From: Candidatus Solincola jinzensis
GTDB lineage: Bacteria > Actinomycetota > Geothermincolia > Geothermincolales > RBG-13-55-18
Length of the DNA: 14,120 bases
Direction of reading: 5' to 3'
Assembly (NCBI GenBank): GCA_015711875.1
Contig: JACVJG010000020.1
Span: forward strand, 1-14,120
This document shows, piece by piece, positions 1 to 7,730 of the stretch. The position numbers and the translations under genes are program-made. The notes below the pieces were generated by a model that was not told the origin of the DNA, made no database searches, and saw only the letters and a program-made list of their open reading frames with translations. Positions within the stretch are counted from its first letter, which is position 1. Each line of letters begins with the position of its first letter.

Positions 1-1
1 T

Positions 2-490
2 TCCGGCTCCACCCCCGTGATCATGCTCACGGCCAAGGATTCCGACGTGGATAAGATCCTGGGCCTGGAGATGGGGGCGGACGACTATGTCACCAAGCCC
101 TTCAACATGCGCGAGCTGCTGGCCCGCGTGCGCGCGGTGCTGAGGCGGGCAGGCGGTGAAGGCGAGGCGGCGGAATCCAGGGGGAGGCGCTTGGAGGCGG
201 GCGACGTGGTGTTGGACACCGAGAGACACGAGGTGACCGTGGGCGGCAGGGTGGTGGAGATGCCGCTCATGGAGTACCGCCTGCTGGAGCTTTTCATGCG
301 CAATCCCGGCAAGGCACTGGGGCGCGAATACCTGCTGAACAAGGCCTGGGAAGGCGATTTCTACGGCCAGACCAAGACCCTTGACGTGCACATAAGGCGC
401 CTGCGCGAAAAGATAGAGAAGGATCCGGCGAACCCGCGGCATATCATCACCGTGCGAGGCGTGGGTTACCGCTTCGATGCGGGCGGGTAA
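2..490 (+). CDS. PhoB/PhoP-type response regulator, 5' end missing
   Basis: This is the DNA-binding half of a two-component system. The window opens inside the receiver domain, so the start codon and phosphoacceptor aspartate lie outside it. The visible receiver part has the conserved switch threonine in MLTAKD and the conserved lysine in VTKPF. After a linker of about 20 residues comes an OmpR/PhoB winged helix, recognisable from the EYRLLELFMRNPGKALGREY stretch, the recognition-helix region with LDVHIRRLREKIE, and the closing ITVRGVGYRF. The stop lies 5 bp before the sensor kinase, so the two genes are almost certainly cotranscribed. OmpR-family regulators bind direct repeats as dimers. A complete pst operon lies about 3.6 kb downstream and the partner kinase is PhoR-like, so the phosphate regulator (PhoB/PhoP/RegX3 type) is the best guess. 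Family is sure; phosphate specificity is inferred from context. Confidence 0.93.
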   Translation, partial: SGSTPVIMLTAKDSDVDKILGLEMGADDYVTKPFNMRELLARVRAVLRRAGGEGEAAESRGRRLEAGDVVLDTERHEVTVGGRVVEMPLMEYRLLELFMRNPGKALGREYLLNKAWEGDFYGQTKTLDVHIRRLREKIEKDPANPRHIITVRGVGYRFDAGG

Positions 491-495
491 CGGGC

Positions 496-2277
496 ATGAA
501 GAGCCTCAGGCGTGTCCTCATATTCAGATACACCGTTATCGTCGCCCTGTTGTTGGTGGCCGTGGCCCTCCTGGTGGTCCTGCCCATCAGGTCCTTCACC
601 CTTTCGCGCGAGGAGGACACCCTGGAGGACCAAGCGGAACTCTTCGCGCGCGTGTTCCAGCCCTATTTCACTCCCGAGGGCGGCCTGAGGGTAGATACTC
701 GGGATTTCGATACCTTCCTGGAAAAACTAGCCTGCGACCTTCCGGTTCGCCTCACGGTCATCGACACCTCGGGAAAGGTGCTCGGCGACTCGGATTTCCC
801 CGCCGAGGAGATGGAGAACCATGCCGGAAGGCCGGAGGTGGCGGCGGCGCTGCAGGGGAGGGCTGGTTCAGCGCGACGGGAGTCGAGGACCCTTGGCAAG
901 CGATTCATCTACGCCGCCGCGCCGGTGCGCGTGGATGGAGAGGTGGTGGGCGTGGCTCGCGTGGCCCTGGAAGAGGAGGACGTGACCCCGGCGATATTCG
1001 GGGTATGGTGGATAATCCTCGCCGCCTTCGGTGCCTTGCTCCTGGTGGTGGTGGCGACCAGCCTGTGGACGGAGAGGACCCTTACCAGGGAGCTCACGGC
1101 GATGCGCGACGCGGCGGCGGGCCTTGCCTCCGGGGACCTGGGGCGAAGGGTCGCGGAGCCGGGTATCGAGGACTTCAACGCCCTGGCGCGCGATTTCAAC
1201 GCCATGGCCGAGGAGATAAGGCGCTGGATCGAGGAGGCGGGAAGCGAGCGAGGCAAGCTCGAGGCGCTGATAGACAACATCTCTTCGGGGATCATGGTGA
1301 CGGACGCGGATGCGCGCATAATCCTGCTCAATCGCGCCGCGAAGAGTATCATGGGCCTGGAAGAGGGAAAGGTACCGGGCCGACGCGTGATAGAGGTCTT
1401 CTCCAGCCGCGAGCTTGACCTCATCGTTTCCAGGGCCGTTGCGGGCGAGGGCGTGGACGAGGAGATAGAGCTCCTCTACCCGAGGCATATGACCCTGCGC
1501 GTGAAAGCCAACCCCGTCAAGGGGGCCGACGACAAGGTCGTGTCCACCGTAAGCGTGATCGAGGACGTGACCGAGCTCTCGCGCTTGAACCGCATGCGCC
1601 AGGACTTCGTGGCCAACGTCTCTCACGAGCTACGCACCCCCGTTGCCACCATCAGGGCTCTCGCGGATTCCCTGCAGGAGGGAGCCCTCGATGACCGGGA
1701 CCGGGCGGAGCGGTTTTTGCGCGATCTTGGACACGAGGCGGCCAGGCTCTCGCAGCTCATCGAGGACCTCCTCGCCTTGAGCAGGCTGGAGGCCAAGGAG
1801 ACGCCGCCTAAACTCGAGGAATTCGAGCTGCGGGGAGTGGTAAGCGAGTGTCTGGAGGACAAGGGCAAGCTGGCGGAGAGGTTCGGGGTCGAGCTTGAGC
1901 TGCGGGAGGAACGGGAAGGTATCGCCGTGGTGGCGGACCGCGGCCTCCTGAGGACCGCCCTGAACAACCTGGTGGACAACGCCATCAAGTACAACCGCCT
2001 TGGCGGAAAGGTGAGCGTGGGGATCAAGGAGGGGGAAGACGGCTGGGTGTTGATCGAGGTGGTGGACACCGGCATCGGGATACCCGCGGAGGAAACGCCC
2101 CGCGTCTTCGAGCGCTTTTACCGCCTGGACAAGGCGCGCTCGCGAGAGACGGGAGGGACCGGCCTCGGGCTTTCCATCGTCAAACATATCGTCGACCTCC
2201 ATGGCGGCACGGTGGAGGTGAGGAGCGCAGAGGGAGAGGGCTCCACCTTCACCATCAGGCTGCCCTCGCGCGCTTGA
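496..2277 (+). CDS. phoR: PhoR-like membrane sensor histidine kinase
   Basis: A 593-residue sensor kinase that should autophosphorylate and pass phosphate to the regulator encoded just upstream. Domains in order: membrane helix 1 (about residues 10-32), an extracytoplasmic region of about 130 residues, membrane helix 2 (about 166-190, [17 protein letters not shown]), a HAMP linker (about 191-242), a PAS domain (about 250-360), the HisKA dimer domain with phosphoacceptor His377 in [10 protein letters not shown], and a full HATPase domain. The ATPase has the N box (N491 to N495 in [10 protein letters not shown]), the D box DTGIGIP (D524), the F box FERFYRLD and the G box GGTGLGLS near 553. All catalytic boxes are intact. 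The order membrane-HAMP-PAS-HisKA-HATPase matches PhoR of Gram-positives. The ATG at 496 follows the regulator stop by 5 bp. The ribosome site is weak, which would suit translational coupling. The PhoR name rests on architecture and the pst context. Confidence 0.9.
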   Translation: MKSLRRVLIFRYTVIVALLLVAVALLVVLPIRSFTLSREEDTLEDQAELFARVFQPYFTPEGGLRVDTRDFDTFLEKLACDLPVRLTVIDTSGKVLGDSDFPAEEMENHAGRPEVAAALQGRAGSARRESRTLGKRFIYAAAPVRVDGEVVGVARVALEEEDVTPAIFGVWWIILAAFGALLLVVVATSLWTERTLTRELTAMRDAAAGLASGDLGRRVAEPGIEDFNALARDFNAMAEEIRRWIEEAGSERGKLEALIDNISSGIMVTDADARIILLNRAAKSIMGLEEGKVPGRRVIEVFSSRELDLIVSRAVAGEGVDEEIELLYPRHMTLRVKANPVKGADDKVVSTVSVIEDVTELSRLNRMRQDFVANVSHELRTPVATIRALADSLQEGALDDRDRAERFLRDLGHEAARLSQLIEDLLALSRLEAKETPPKLEEFELRGVVSECLEDKGKLAERFGVELELREEREGIAVVADRGLLRTALNNLVDNAIKYNRLGGKVSVGIKEGEDGWVLIEVVDTGIGIPAEETPRVFERFYRLDKARSRETGGTGLGLSIVKHIVDLHGGTVEVRSAEGEGSTFTIRLPSRA

Positions 2278-2292
2278 AAGGAGCACGCCTTC

Positions 2293-2310
2293 CGTCAAAG
2301 TCCCTTGACG
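2293..2310 (+). other. Small hairpin after phoR
   Basis: CGTCAA (2293-2298) pairs with TTGACG (2305-2310) across a 6-nt loop. There is no run of T after it, so it is not a convincing intrinsic terminator. It sits 16 bp after the phoR stop and may only mark the transcript end or an mRNA-stabilising structure. Confidence 0.3.
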
Positions 2311-2425
2311 CTCACCACACGGACATGATCCAGCCGGGGCGAGGCCGACCTCGACGCGCTCTCGCTCACAAGGCGCGTTTTCCCTACCCGCTTAAAAAGG
2401 CGAAAAGTGCGCCCCTTAAGGAGGA

Positions 2426-2491
2426 TTTAACCGGCGTGTTACCGTTATTTTCCTCGCCCTAAACCCGCATTTAACGGCCAGCGCCTTAAAT
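2426..2491 (+). promoter_or_regulatory. Candidate Pho-box array and promoter for the orphan ATPase gene
   Basis: In this otherwise GC-rich gap, TTTAACC (2426), GTTACC (2438), CTAAACC (2459) and TTTAACG (2470) recur at intervals of 12, 21 and 11 bp, close to one or two helical turns. A possible -10, TTAAAT (2486-2491), follows the last unit by 9 bp. PhoB/PhoP-family regulators are known to bind direct repeats with an 11-bp period next to the -10. The same motif and geometry recur upstream of pstS. The assignment is inferred from pattern alone. Confidence 0.4.
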
Positions 2492-2561
2492 GGGAAACGG
2501 CGCGGGGGTTGGCGACCATAAACCCAGGCGCCACAGCAGGAAAAGAAAGGAGGGAAAACGG

Positions 2562-3050
2562 ATGATGGTGGAACAGATCGCCCTCGGCGACCTGGTCGCG
2601 GAGTGCCTGGAGCGCAAGCGCGGCAGGGCTCGCGAGAAAAGGATCGCGCTGGATGCCGACCTGGAGGGTTTCAACGTGGTATGCAGGGCCGACCGCATGC
2701 TTCTGCGCACCGCCCTCAGCAACATGATCGAGGCGGTGGTCGCGTACAGCCGTCCGGGAAGCAGCGTGACGGTTTCGTATGCAAAGGACGACACACGTGA
2801 GCGCGTGTGCGTGTCCAGCGATTACGGGACCATACCTTTCGAGGAACTACGCACCATACGCGACTTCTTCTGCCGGCCCACCATGCCCGAAGCCAGCGAG
2901 ATCGAGGAGCTAGGAGCGCCTCTGGTCTGCTTCTCGCTGGTCAAGGATATCGCGGACCTGCACGGCGGCAAGGTCGGCGTGCGCAGCAGCGAGGAAGAGG
3001 GAGTATCGCTCACCCTTTATCTCCCCCGCCGGGAGCGCGGGGTAGCTTAA
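2562..3050 (+). CDS. Free-standing degenerate PhoR-like ATPase-domain protein
   Basis: A 162-residue protein that aligns along its whole length with the end of the neighbouring PhoR. Shared stretches include RMLLRTALSNM (Pho[12 protein letters not shown]), SLVKDIADLHGGKVGVRSSE ([20 protein letters not shown]) and the closing LTLYLPRR. It has no membrane helix, PAS or HisKA domain and no phosphoacceptor histidine. The ATP-binding boxes are damaged: the N box reads NMIEAVVAYS without the second asparagine, DTGIGIP is replaced by SDYGTIP, and GTGLGL by GAPLVC. It is therefore probably not a kinase, although the fold is likely kept. The start is the ATG at 2562, because AAGGAGG (2547-2553) precedes it by 8 bp. 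An in-frame ATG at 2490 would add 24 unrelated basic residues. It is open along its full length with host-like codons, which argues against simple decay. A regulatory role on PhoR is inference. Confidence 0.8.
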   Translation: MMVEQIALGDLVAECLERKRGRAREKRIALDADLEGFNVVCRADRMLLRTALSNMIEAVVAYSRPGSSVTVSYAKDDTRERVCVSSDYGTIPFEELRTIRDFFCRPTMPEASEIEELGAPLVCFSLVKDIADLHGGKVGVRSSEEEGVSLTLYLPRRERGVA

Positions 3051-3093
3051 AAGGCGGACACGCTGATATCGCTTGCCGTTCCTTGCCCTCTTG

Positions 3094-3143
3094 CCTGCCC
3101 CGGCATTGCCTTTTTGTTCATGCGCGGCCTGGGCAATGGCAGG
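3094..3143 (+). repeat. Bulged inverted repeat
   Basis: CCTGCC (3094-3099) plus ATTGCC (3105-3110) are together the exact reverse complement of GGCAATGGCAGG (3132-3143), interrupted by a 5-nt bulge. The loop is about 21 nt. It lies about 45 bp after the orphan ATPase gene. No T-run follows the 3' arm on the + strand. It could be a transcript-end structure; function unknown. Confidence 0.4.
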
Positions 3144-3176
3144 AGCGCTCCCATCGCCTTTTTCCTGGACACCGCC

Positions 3177-3210
3177 CTTTCCCGGCCCGCGCTCACCGTT
3201 ATCGGCTTTG
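3177..3210 (+). repeat. 34-bp perfect direct repeat, copy 1
   Basis: The 34 bases from 3177 to 3210 recur exactly at 3255-3288, 78 bp apart start to start. The core is CGCTCACCGTTATCGGC. The sequences between and outside the copies are unrelated, so this is not just low-complexity sequence. Confidence 0.9.
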
Positions 3211-3254
3211 TGCTTTTACGTATTCACACGCGTGGCGTGCGTCATGGTCGGTAA

Positions 3255-3288
3255 CTTTCCCGGCCCGCGCTCACCGTTATCGGCTTTG
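3255..3288 (+). repeat. 34-bp perfect direct repeat, copy 2
   Basis: Exact second copy of 3177-3210. The core CCGTTATCG also appears in part near 3374 (TCCGTTATCGAC). The repeat may be a protein-binding site, the trace of a short duplication, or part of a dispersed genomic repeat. The sequence alone does not decide. Confidence 0.9.
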
Positions 3289-3426
3289 CCCTGCCGCCCG
3301 GACCCGATTCATCCGCAACCGGTGTAACGGGGGAACTGCCCCGACAGTCCCGCTCCAGCACCCCGATCTATCATTGTCCGTTATCGACGACGATGATCCT
3401 GTCCTGCCATCCACCCGATTCGAATA

Positions 3427-3711
3427 AGCGAGCCTGATACGCATATATTCTCGCAAGCCCGGATAACGGCTCCTCGATAGGCGAGCCCCCAAACGTTCGA
3501 TGAACCCCGTGACCGCACGCTCGATCGTACGCTCGTATGGGCGCCATAAACCGAGGTCTTTCCCACGGCTGGTTACCAGGATACCCACACGTTTACGCGC
3601 ATGCTCGATCATATGCTGAGAGGATGTACTGCGCCGAGAGAGGAGGCCACTGGAAAACCACACCTGACTTCGCGATGATGGATCGAGTGCTCTAGCATCA
3701 AGAAGACAGCA
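3427..3711 (-). pseudogene. Probable transposase C-terminal remnant
   Basis: The minus frame is open from 3711 to 3277. Between about 3610 and 3427 it reads like the C-terminal part of a DDE transposase (IS4/IS5/IS1182-like): a basic stretch ending ILVTSRGKD, then RPYERTIERAVTGFIERLGA, then LSRSRYPGLREYMRIRLAY. The spacing matches the family pattern RxxxERxxxxLKxxxGxxxxRxRG followed by a hydrophobic helix. No catalytic DDE residues can be placed, no proper start is seen, and the frame runs on into unrelated sequence below 3427. Codon use differs from the neighbours, with many CGT codons and a weaker preference for G or C at third positions. I read it as the decayed end of an insertion sequence. 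No terminal inverted repeats were found. The family match is by eye only. Confidence 0.4.
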
Positions 3712-3760
3712 TTAGGACATCCACTACGAGGCAGGCGCGGGAAGCCCCATCGAACAGGCG

Positions 3761-3836
3761 TTTACCTCGATTTAACCGTTTGTTTCACGAGATTTAAACC
3801 GGGAGACACCCGTTTTTAATCACCCCTTTCTGTAAT
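3761..3836 (+). promoter_or_regulatory. Candidate Pho-box array and promoter of the pst operon
   Basis: Units TTTACC (3761), TTTAACC (3771), TTTCAC (3783) and TTTAAACC (3793) recur every 10-12 bp. Weaker units follow near 3805 (GACACC) and 3814 (TTTAATCACC). A -10-like TGTAAT (3831-3836) lies about 8 bp past the array, with no good -35. Direct repeats of about 11 bp that replace the -35 are the known layout for PhoB/PhoP-activated promoters. Transcription would start near 3842, leaving a leader of about 290 nt before pstS. The pattern is seen; binding by the local regulator is inferred. Confidence 0.55.
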
Positions 3837-4013
3837 GGTCCTTGTGGACGGGAAAAAGCGGGAATCGCTTGGTGCCGAGCTGGTTGATCGCACTATGCGC
3901 ATGAAGCAGAGTTCGTATCAGGACGCGTGGATACAAGGCGGAGCGGCGGCGAGTCGCTCATCATGGGGGGCTTCGGGAGAACACGAGGTGTTGCTCGTTT
4001 CCCATGTTCCGCG

Positions 4014-4105
4014 GCGCGGGTATAGCCGCGCGTAAGCGGCGCCTTTAAATAGATGAACAAAGACGGAGAGTCGGGGGCGAACCGACAGGTACGAGAGAAG
4101 GTACC
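4014..4105 (+). promoter_or_regulatory. Hairpins in the pstS leader
   Basis: Three short perfect stems follow one another: GCGCGG (4014-4019) with CCGCGC (4026-4031), GTCGG (4070-4074) with CCGAC (4082-4086), and GGTAC (4088-4092) with GTACC (4101-4105). The last ends 12 nt before the AAAGGAGG ribosome site. They do not match any riboswitch I know. They could affect mRNA stability or translation of the highly expressed first gene. Confidence 0.35.
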
Positions 4106-4131
4106 GGAAGGAAGGACAAAGGAGGAAAGGA

Positions 4132-4995
4132 ATGACGAGAAAGCGACTGGGTATCGTGGCGGTACTGTCGCTGGCCATCGCTCTCACCCTGGTCCTCGCC
4201 GCCGCGGGTTGCGGTGATAAGGGTGAGGAGAAGCCGGCGGAGCCGGAGGAGCCGAAGCTGTCCGGCACCCTGAAGCTCTCGGGGTCCACCACCGTGCTCC
4301 CTCTTGCCCAGGAGGCGGCGGACATGTTCATGGACGAGAACCCCGAGGTGACCGTGAACGTGCAGGGAGGCGGCTCCAGCGTGGGCATCTCCAACGTGGC
4401 CGAGGGGGTCGTGGACATCGGCAACTCCTCTCGCGGCCTCAAGGACGAGGAGAAGAACCTGGGCCTCGTTGACCACGAGATAGCCCTGGACGTGATCGTG
4501 GTTATCGCGCACAAGGACGTGCCGGTGAGCGACCTGTCTGCGGACCAGGTGTACGACATCTTCACCGGTAAGGTGAAAAACTGGAAGGAAGTGGGAGGAC
4601 CCGACGCACCCATAACCGTGGTGGTGCGTGACGAGGCCTCGGGGACCAGGGAGATGTTCGACGAGAAGGCGCTCAAGAAGGAAAAGCCCATGGCCGGCGC
4701 CATCGAGTGCAACAGCAACGGCATCGTGAGGCAGACCGTGGCCTCCACGCCCAACTCCATCGGCTATATCTCCCTCGGTTACCTGGACAGCTCCGTGAAG
4801 GCCATCAAGTACGGGGGCGTCGAGGGGAAGAAGGAGACGGCGGTCGACAAGACCTATCCGCTCTCACGCTTCCTGCACATGTTCACCAAGGGAGAGGCCA
4901 CTGGCCTTGCCAAGGCCTTCATCGACTTCGTCCTCTCGGATGAGTTCCAGAACGAGGTCGTGGCCAAAGAGTACATACCCATGACCGAGATCTAG
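4132..4995 (+). CDS. pstS: Phosphate-binding lipoprotein PstS
   Basis: The extracytoplasmic receptor that captures inorganic phosphate and hands it to the PstCA channel. It has 287 residues. A basic N-terminus (MTRKR) and hydrophobic stretch end in LAAAGC, with Cys27 as the lipidation site. A Glu/Pro/Lys-rich tether follows. The mature part has PstS-family phosphate-binding motifs: SGSTTV (from Ser50), QGGGSSVGI, DIGNSSR and DEASGTRE (Asp167 to Glu174). The length fits the shorter Gram-positive/archaeal PstS type. The ATG at 4132 has AAAGGAGG (4118-4125) 6 bp upstream, one of the best ribosome sites in the window. It is the first gene of the pst operon, with pstC starting 50 bp later. A Pho-box-like promoter about 300 bp upstream suggests induction by phosphate starvation. 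Confidence 0.96.
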   Translation: MTRKRLGIVAVLSLAIALTLVLAAAGCGDKGEEKPAEPEEPKLSGTLKLSGSTTVLPLAQEAADMFMDENPEVTVNVQGGGSSVGISNVAEGVVDIGNSSRGLKDEEKNLGLVDHEIALDVIVVIAHKDVPVSDLSADQVYDIFTGKVKNWKEVGGPDAPITVVVRDEASGTREMFDEKALKKEKPMAGAIECNSNGIVRQTVASTPNSIGYISLGYLDSSVKAIKYGGVEGKKETAVDKTYPLSRFLHMFTKGEATGLAKAFIDFVLSDEFQNEVVAKEYIPMTEI

Positions 4996-5045
4996 GGGTT
5001 GAGGTCAAGGGTTCCTGCCTACGTTCCAAGGAGGTCCAGCCGGAG

Positions 5046-5927
5046 ATGAAGAGGCAAGGGGGGTCGGACCTGGAGGGCATCGACAGGGAATGGATCGTCA
5101 AGAAGACCATGCAGGTCATGGCCATGATGACGGTGCTGGGCATAATCCTCATCATCTTCTTCGTGGCCAGGGAATCCATGCCCGCCCTCGCCAAGGCCGG
5201 CCCCGCCAACCTCTTCTCCTCCACCTGGGACCCCAAGAGCGGCCGTTACGGCATGCTGATCTTCCTCACGGGCACTTTAACGACCACCGTCGGGGGGCTC
5301 CTCCTGGGCACCCCCCTTGCCATCGGCTCGGCACTGTTCCTGACCCAGATGGCCCCCCGGCGGGTTCGGTCGTTCTTCGCCAGGGGGGTGGAGTTGCTGG
5401 CCGGCGTTCCCTCCATCGTCATGGGGTGGCTGGGTTTCACGGTCATGGTGCCCTGGATCAGGACGGCCACCAAGAGCCAGGGAACGGGGATACTGGCGGC
5501 ATCCATCATCCTGGCCATCATGGTGCTCCCCACCATCACCGCCATTTCCAAAGACGCGCTGGAGGCCGTCCCCAGATCCTACATAGACGCTTCGCTCGCC
5601 ATGGGCGCTACCCGCTGGCAGACCATCCGCAAGGTCCTCATCCCGGCCGCCAAGCCCGGGTTGCTGGTGGCGGTGATCCTGGGCATGGGCAGGGCCATCG
5701 GAGAGACCATGGCCGTGGCCATGGTGATCGGTCCCGCCACCGCTTATCCCACTTCCCTCACCTCCCCCACTCACACCCTGACCACCAAGATCCTTATGGA
5801 GATGGGTGAGTCCACGGGAGTGCAGCGCTCGTCGCTCTTCGCCATGGGGCTGGTGCTCCTGCTGCTCTCCATGGCCTTGATCATGCTGGTGAGGATGGTC
5901 ACGCGCCAGCGGAAGGAGGCGGCATGA
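5046..5927 (+). CDS. pstC: Phosphate ABC transporter permease PstC
   Basis: One of two membrane channel subunits of the phosphate importer, 293 residues. About six membrane helices are visible. The first (MAMMTVLGIILIIFFVA) follows a cytoplasmic N-terminus of about 20 residues, and the last lies near the C-terminus (MGLVLLLLSMALIMLV). The cytoplasmic coupling loop that docks on PstB is clear: DASLAMGATRWQTIRKVLIP, the EAA-type motif of binding-protein-dependent permeases. MGRAIGETMAVAMVIG is typical of PstC. The ATG at 5046 has AAGGAGG at 5028-5034 with a rather long 11-bp spacer. Its stop overlaps the pstA start by 4 bp, so the two are translationally coupled. It lacks the long periplasmic insert found in some PstC proteins. 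Confidence 0.95.
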   Translation: MKRQGGSDLEGIDREWIVKKTMQVMAMMTVLGIILIIFFVARESMPALAKAGPANLFSSTWDPKSGRYGMLIFLTGTLTTTVGGLLLGTPLAIGSALFLTQMAPRRVRSFFARGVELLAGVPSIVMGWLGFTVMVPWIRTATKSQGTGILAASIILAIMVLPTITAISKDALEAVPRSYIDASLAMGATRWQTIRKVLIPAAKPGLLVAVILGMGRAIGETMAVAMVIGPATAYPTSLTSPTHTLTTKILMEMGESTGVQRSSLFAMGLVLLLLSMALIMLVRMVTRQRKEAA

Positions 5928-6916
5928 GCGCCCTCGGTACCAAAACGGCCAGCGAGGAGAGGGTGAGCGTTCAGGTGGCGGGAGGTGTATGCCAGCCCAA
6001 GGACGAGCGCCTGGAGAGGATCCTCAGGGAACATGTCGAGAGGCACAGGCGCAAGGCGGCTCTAGCCGACCGCGCCTTCACCGTGCTCACCTGGTCCATC
6101 GCTACCATGGGCTTGGGCATCCTCGCCTTTATCATCGTCGCCATATTCGTGCGCGGCCTGAGCACGGCCCTCGACCCGGGATTCCTGTTCGGGAAACCCC
6201 AGGCCATCAAGGAGGGGGGCGGCATCGGTCCCATGGTCGTCTCCTCTCTTTACCTGGCCTTGCTGACGGTGGCCATGGTGGTGCCGGTGGGGGTGGGAGC
6301 CGCCATATACATGTCCGAGTTCGCGCGCGAGGGGCGCATCACCAGGCTGGTGCGCTTCGGGGCGGATTCTCTGTCCACGGTGCCTTCGGTGGTCTTCGGC
6401 ATCTTCGGCATGGTGCTCTTTGTGGTCTATTTCGGGCTCGGCTACTCACTGCTCGCGGGCGCCTTCACCCTCACCTTATTAAACCTGCCCACGGTGATGC
6501 GCACTTCAGAGGAAGCCCTGAAAGCGGTGCCCGACTCCTACCGCGAGGCCTCCCTGGCGCTGGGGGCGACGCGTTGGGAGACGGTTAAGAAAGTGGTGCT
6601 GCCCAGCGCCGTACCGGGGATCACCACTGGCTCCGTTCTGGCCATCGGCAGGATCGTGGGGGAGAGCGCGGCGGTCATCTACACCGTGGGCATATTCGTG
6701 CGCAAAATACCCCTGTCTCCCTTGCAGCCCGCCGCCCCCATGGCGGCTCATATCTGGCATACCTATACCGAGGGAGCCCTGGTGTCCGACTGGATGAGGA
6801 TAGCCAACGGGGAGGCTGCGTTCCTGCTGCTGCTGGTCCTGGCCCTCAACCTGGCGGCTCGGCTGCTGGCGCGACTGCTGGCGAAAAAGACGGGGACGGT
6901 GAAGGAAAATGGATGA
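5924..6916 (+). CDS. pstA: Phosphate ABC transporter permease PstA
   Basis: The second channel subunit, 330 residues. It begins with a hydrophilic, charged extension of about 50 residues (helix-forming [20 protein letters not shown]) before the first membrane helix ([20 protein letters not shown]). About six helices follow. The coupling-loop motif [21 protein letters not shown] matches the one in PstC and should contact PstB. The signature [13 protein letters not shown] and the closing hydrophobic helix complete the family pattern. The start ATG overlaps the pstC stop (ATGA), with AAGGAGG at 5913-5919 inside pstC. The stop overlaps pstB by 8 bp. Compared with many PstA proteins of about 280-300 residues, the cytoplasmic N-terminus is long; the upstream overlap and ribosome site support this start. 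Confidence 0.95.
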   Translation: MSALGTKTASEERVSVQVAGGVCQPKDERLERILREHVERHRRKAALADRAFTVLTWSIATMGLGILAFIIVAIFVRGLSTALDPGFLFGKPQAIKEGGGIGPMVVSSLYLALLTVAMVVPVGVGAAIYMSEFAREGRITRLVRFGADSLSTVPSVVFGIFGMVLFVVYFGLGYSLLAGAFTLTLLNLPTVMRTSEEALKAVPDSYREASLALGATRWETVKKVVLPSAVPGITTGSVLAIGRIVGESAAVIYTVGIFVRKIPLSPLQPAAPMAAHIWHTYTEGALVSDWMRIANGEAAFLLLLVLALNLAARLLARLLAKKTGTVKENG

Positions 6917-7700
6917 AACCTGCGAGAACTGCGGCAAGTTCGAACTTGATGGGGTAAACCTCTATTACAACGGCTTCAAGGCCCTGGAGGACATCGACCT
7001 CAAGGTCGAGAGGTGTTGCATCACCGCCCTCATCGGACCCTCGGGGTGCGGCAAATCCTCTGCCCTCAGGTGCCTGAACCGTATGAACGACCTCATCCCC
7101 GGTGCCCGCGTGGAGGGCAAGGTGACCCTGGACGGGGAGGACATCTACGACCGCTCTTACGACGTGGTGGAGTTGCGCAAGCGCGTTGGCATGGTCTTCC
7201 AGAAGCCCAACCCTTTCCCGAAGTCCATCTATGACAACGTCGCCTACGGGCCGAGGCTCTTCGGCATCAGGGACAGGGAGGTGCTGGACGATATCGTGGA
7301 GAGCAGCCTGGTCAGCGCGGCGCTGTGGGACGAAGTTAAAGGCAAGCTCAGGAGCTCGGCCCTTTCCCTTTCGGGAGGCCAGCAGCAGCGCCTGTGCATC
7401 GCGCGCGTGCTGGCGGTACAGCCGGAGGTGATACTACTGGACGAGCCCTGTTCCGCCCTGGACCCCATCGCCACCCAGCGCATAGAGGACCTGCTGGTGG
7501 AGCTGAAGTCGAGGTACACCATCGTCATCGTGACCCACAACATGCAGCAGGCGGCGAGGGTGAGCGACTACACCGCGTTTTTTATGATAGAAGAGCAGGG
7601 CGACCCCGGAAGGATAGTGGAGTACGACACCACCAACGCCATTTTCACCAATCCCAAGGACGAGCGCACGGAGCGTTATATCACCGGCAGGTTCGGGTAA
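6909..7700 (+). CDS. pstB: Phosphate ABC transporter ATPase PstB
   Basis: The cytoplasmic motor of the phosphate importer, 263 residues. All ABC ATPase motifs are present: Walker [10 protein letters not shown] (Lys49), Q loop [16 protein letters not shown] (the PstB hallmark), signature [13 protein letters not shown] (from Leu154), Walker [14 protein letters not shown] (Asp178, Glu179) and H-loop VTHNMQQA (His210). The extreme N-terminus is odd: [11 protein letters not shown] carries a CxxC pair (Cys5, Cys8), and Cys36-Cys37 lie just before the Walker A strand. I do not expect these from typical PstB. The start overlaps pstA by 8 bp with only GAAGG upstream, so translation is probably coupled. 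The reading frame is intact and the protein should be fully active. Confidence 0.96.
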   Translation: MDETCENCGKFELDGVNLYYNGFKALEDIDLKVERCCITALIGPSGCGKSSALRCLNRMNDLIPGARVEGKVTLDGEDIYDRSYDVVELRKRVGMVFQKPNPFPKSIYDNVAYGPRLFGIRDREVLDDIVESSLVSAALWDEVKGKLRSSALSLSGGQQQRLCIARVLAVQPEVILLDEPCSALDPIATQRIEDLLVELKSRYTIVIVTHNMQQAARVSDYTAFFMIEEQGDPGRIVEYDTTNAIFTNPKDERTERYITGRFG

Positions 7701-7730
7701 GCGGGGCCGGGAGAGTGAGGAGGTAAGTTA

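Larger units (their letters stand above)
3051..4131. other. 1.1-kb region without an intact gene, between the phoR locus and pst
   Basis: I see no convincing intact gene here. It contains an inverted repeat (3094-3110 with 3132-3143), a 34-bp perfect direct repeat, a probable transposase remnant on the minus strand, a Pho-box-like array with a promoter, and the long leader of pstS. Base composition is lower in GC and more mixed than in the flanking genes, as expected for a remodelled spacer. Confidence 0.6.

Noticed and set aside
2490..2561. Longer start for the orphan ATPase-domain protein.
   Set aside because: The 24 extra residues are basic and do not match PhoR. The strong AAGGAGG site fits the ATG at 2562, and the upstream ATG overlaps the presumed -10.
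3835..4035. 66-residue + strand ORF in the pstS leader.
   Set aside because: It starts at the predicted transcription start without a ribosome site, has no recognisable protein features and lies in a region of small hairpins.
3918..4760. 280-residue minus-strand ORF opposite pstS.
   Set aside because: Composition is that of a shadow frame (serine- and threonine-rich), and pstS on the other strand is certain.
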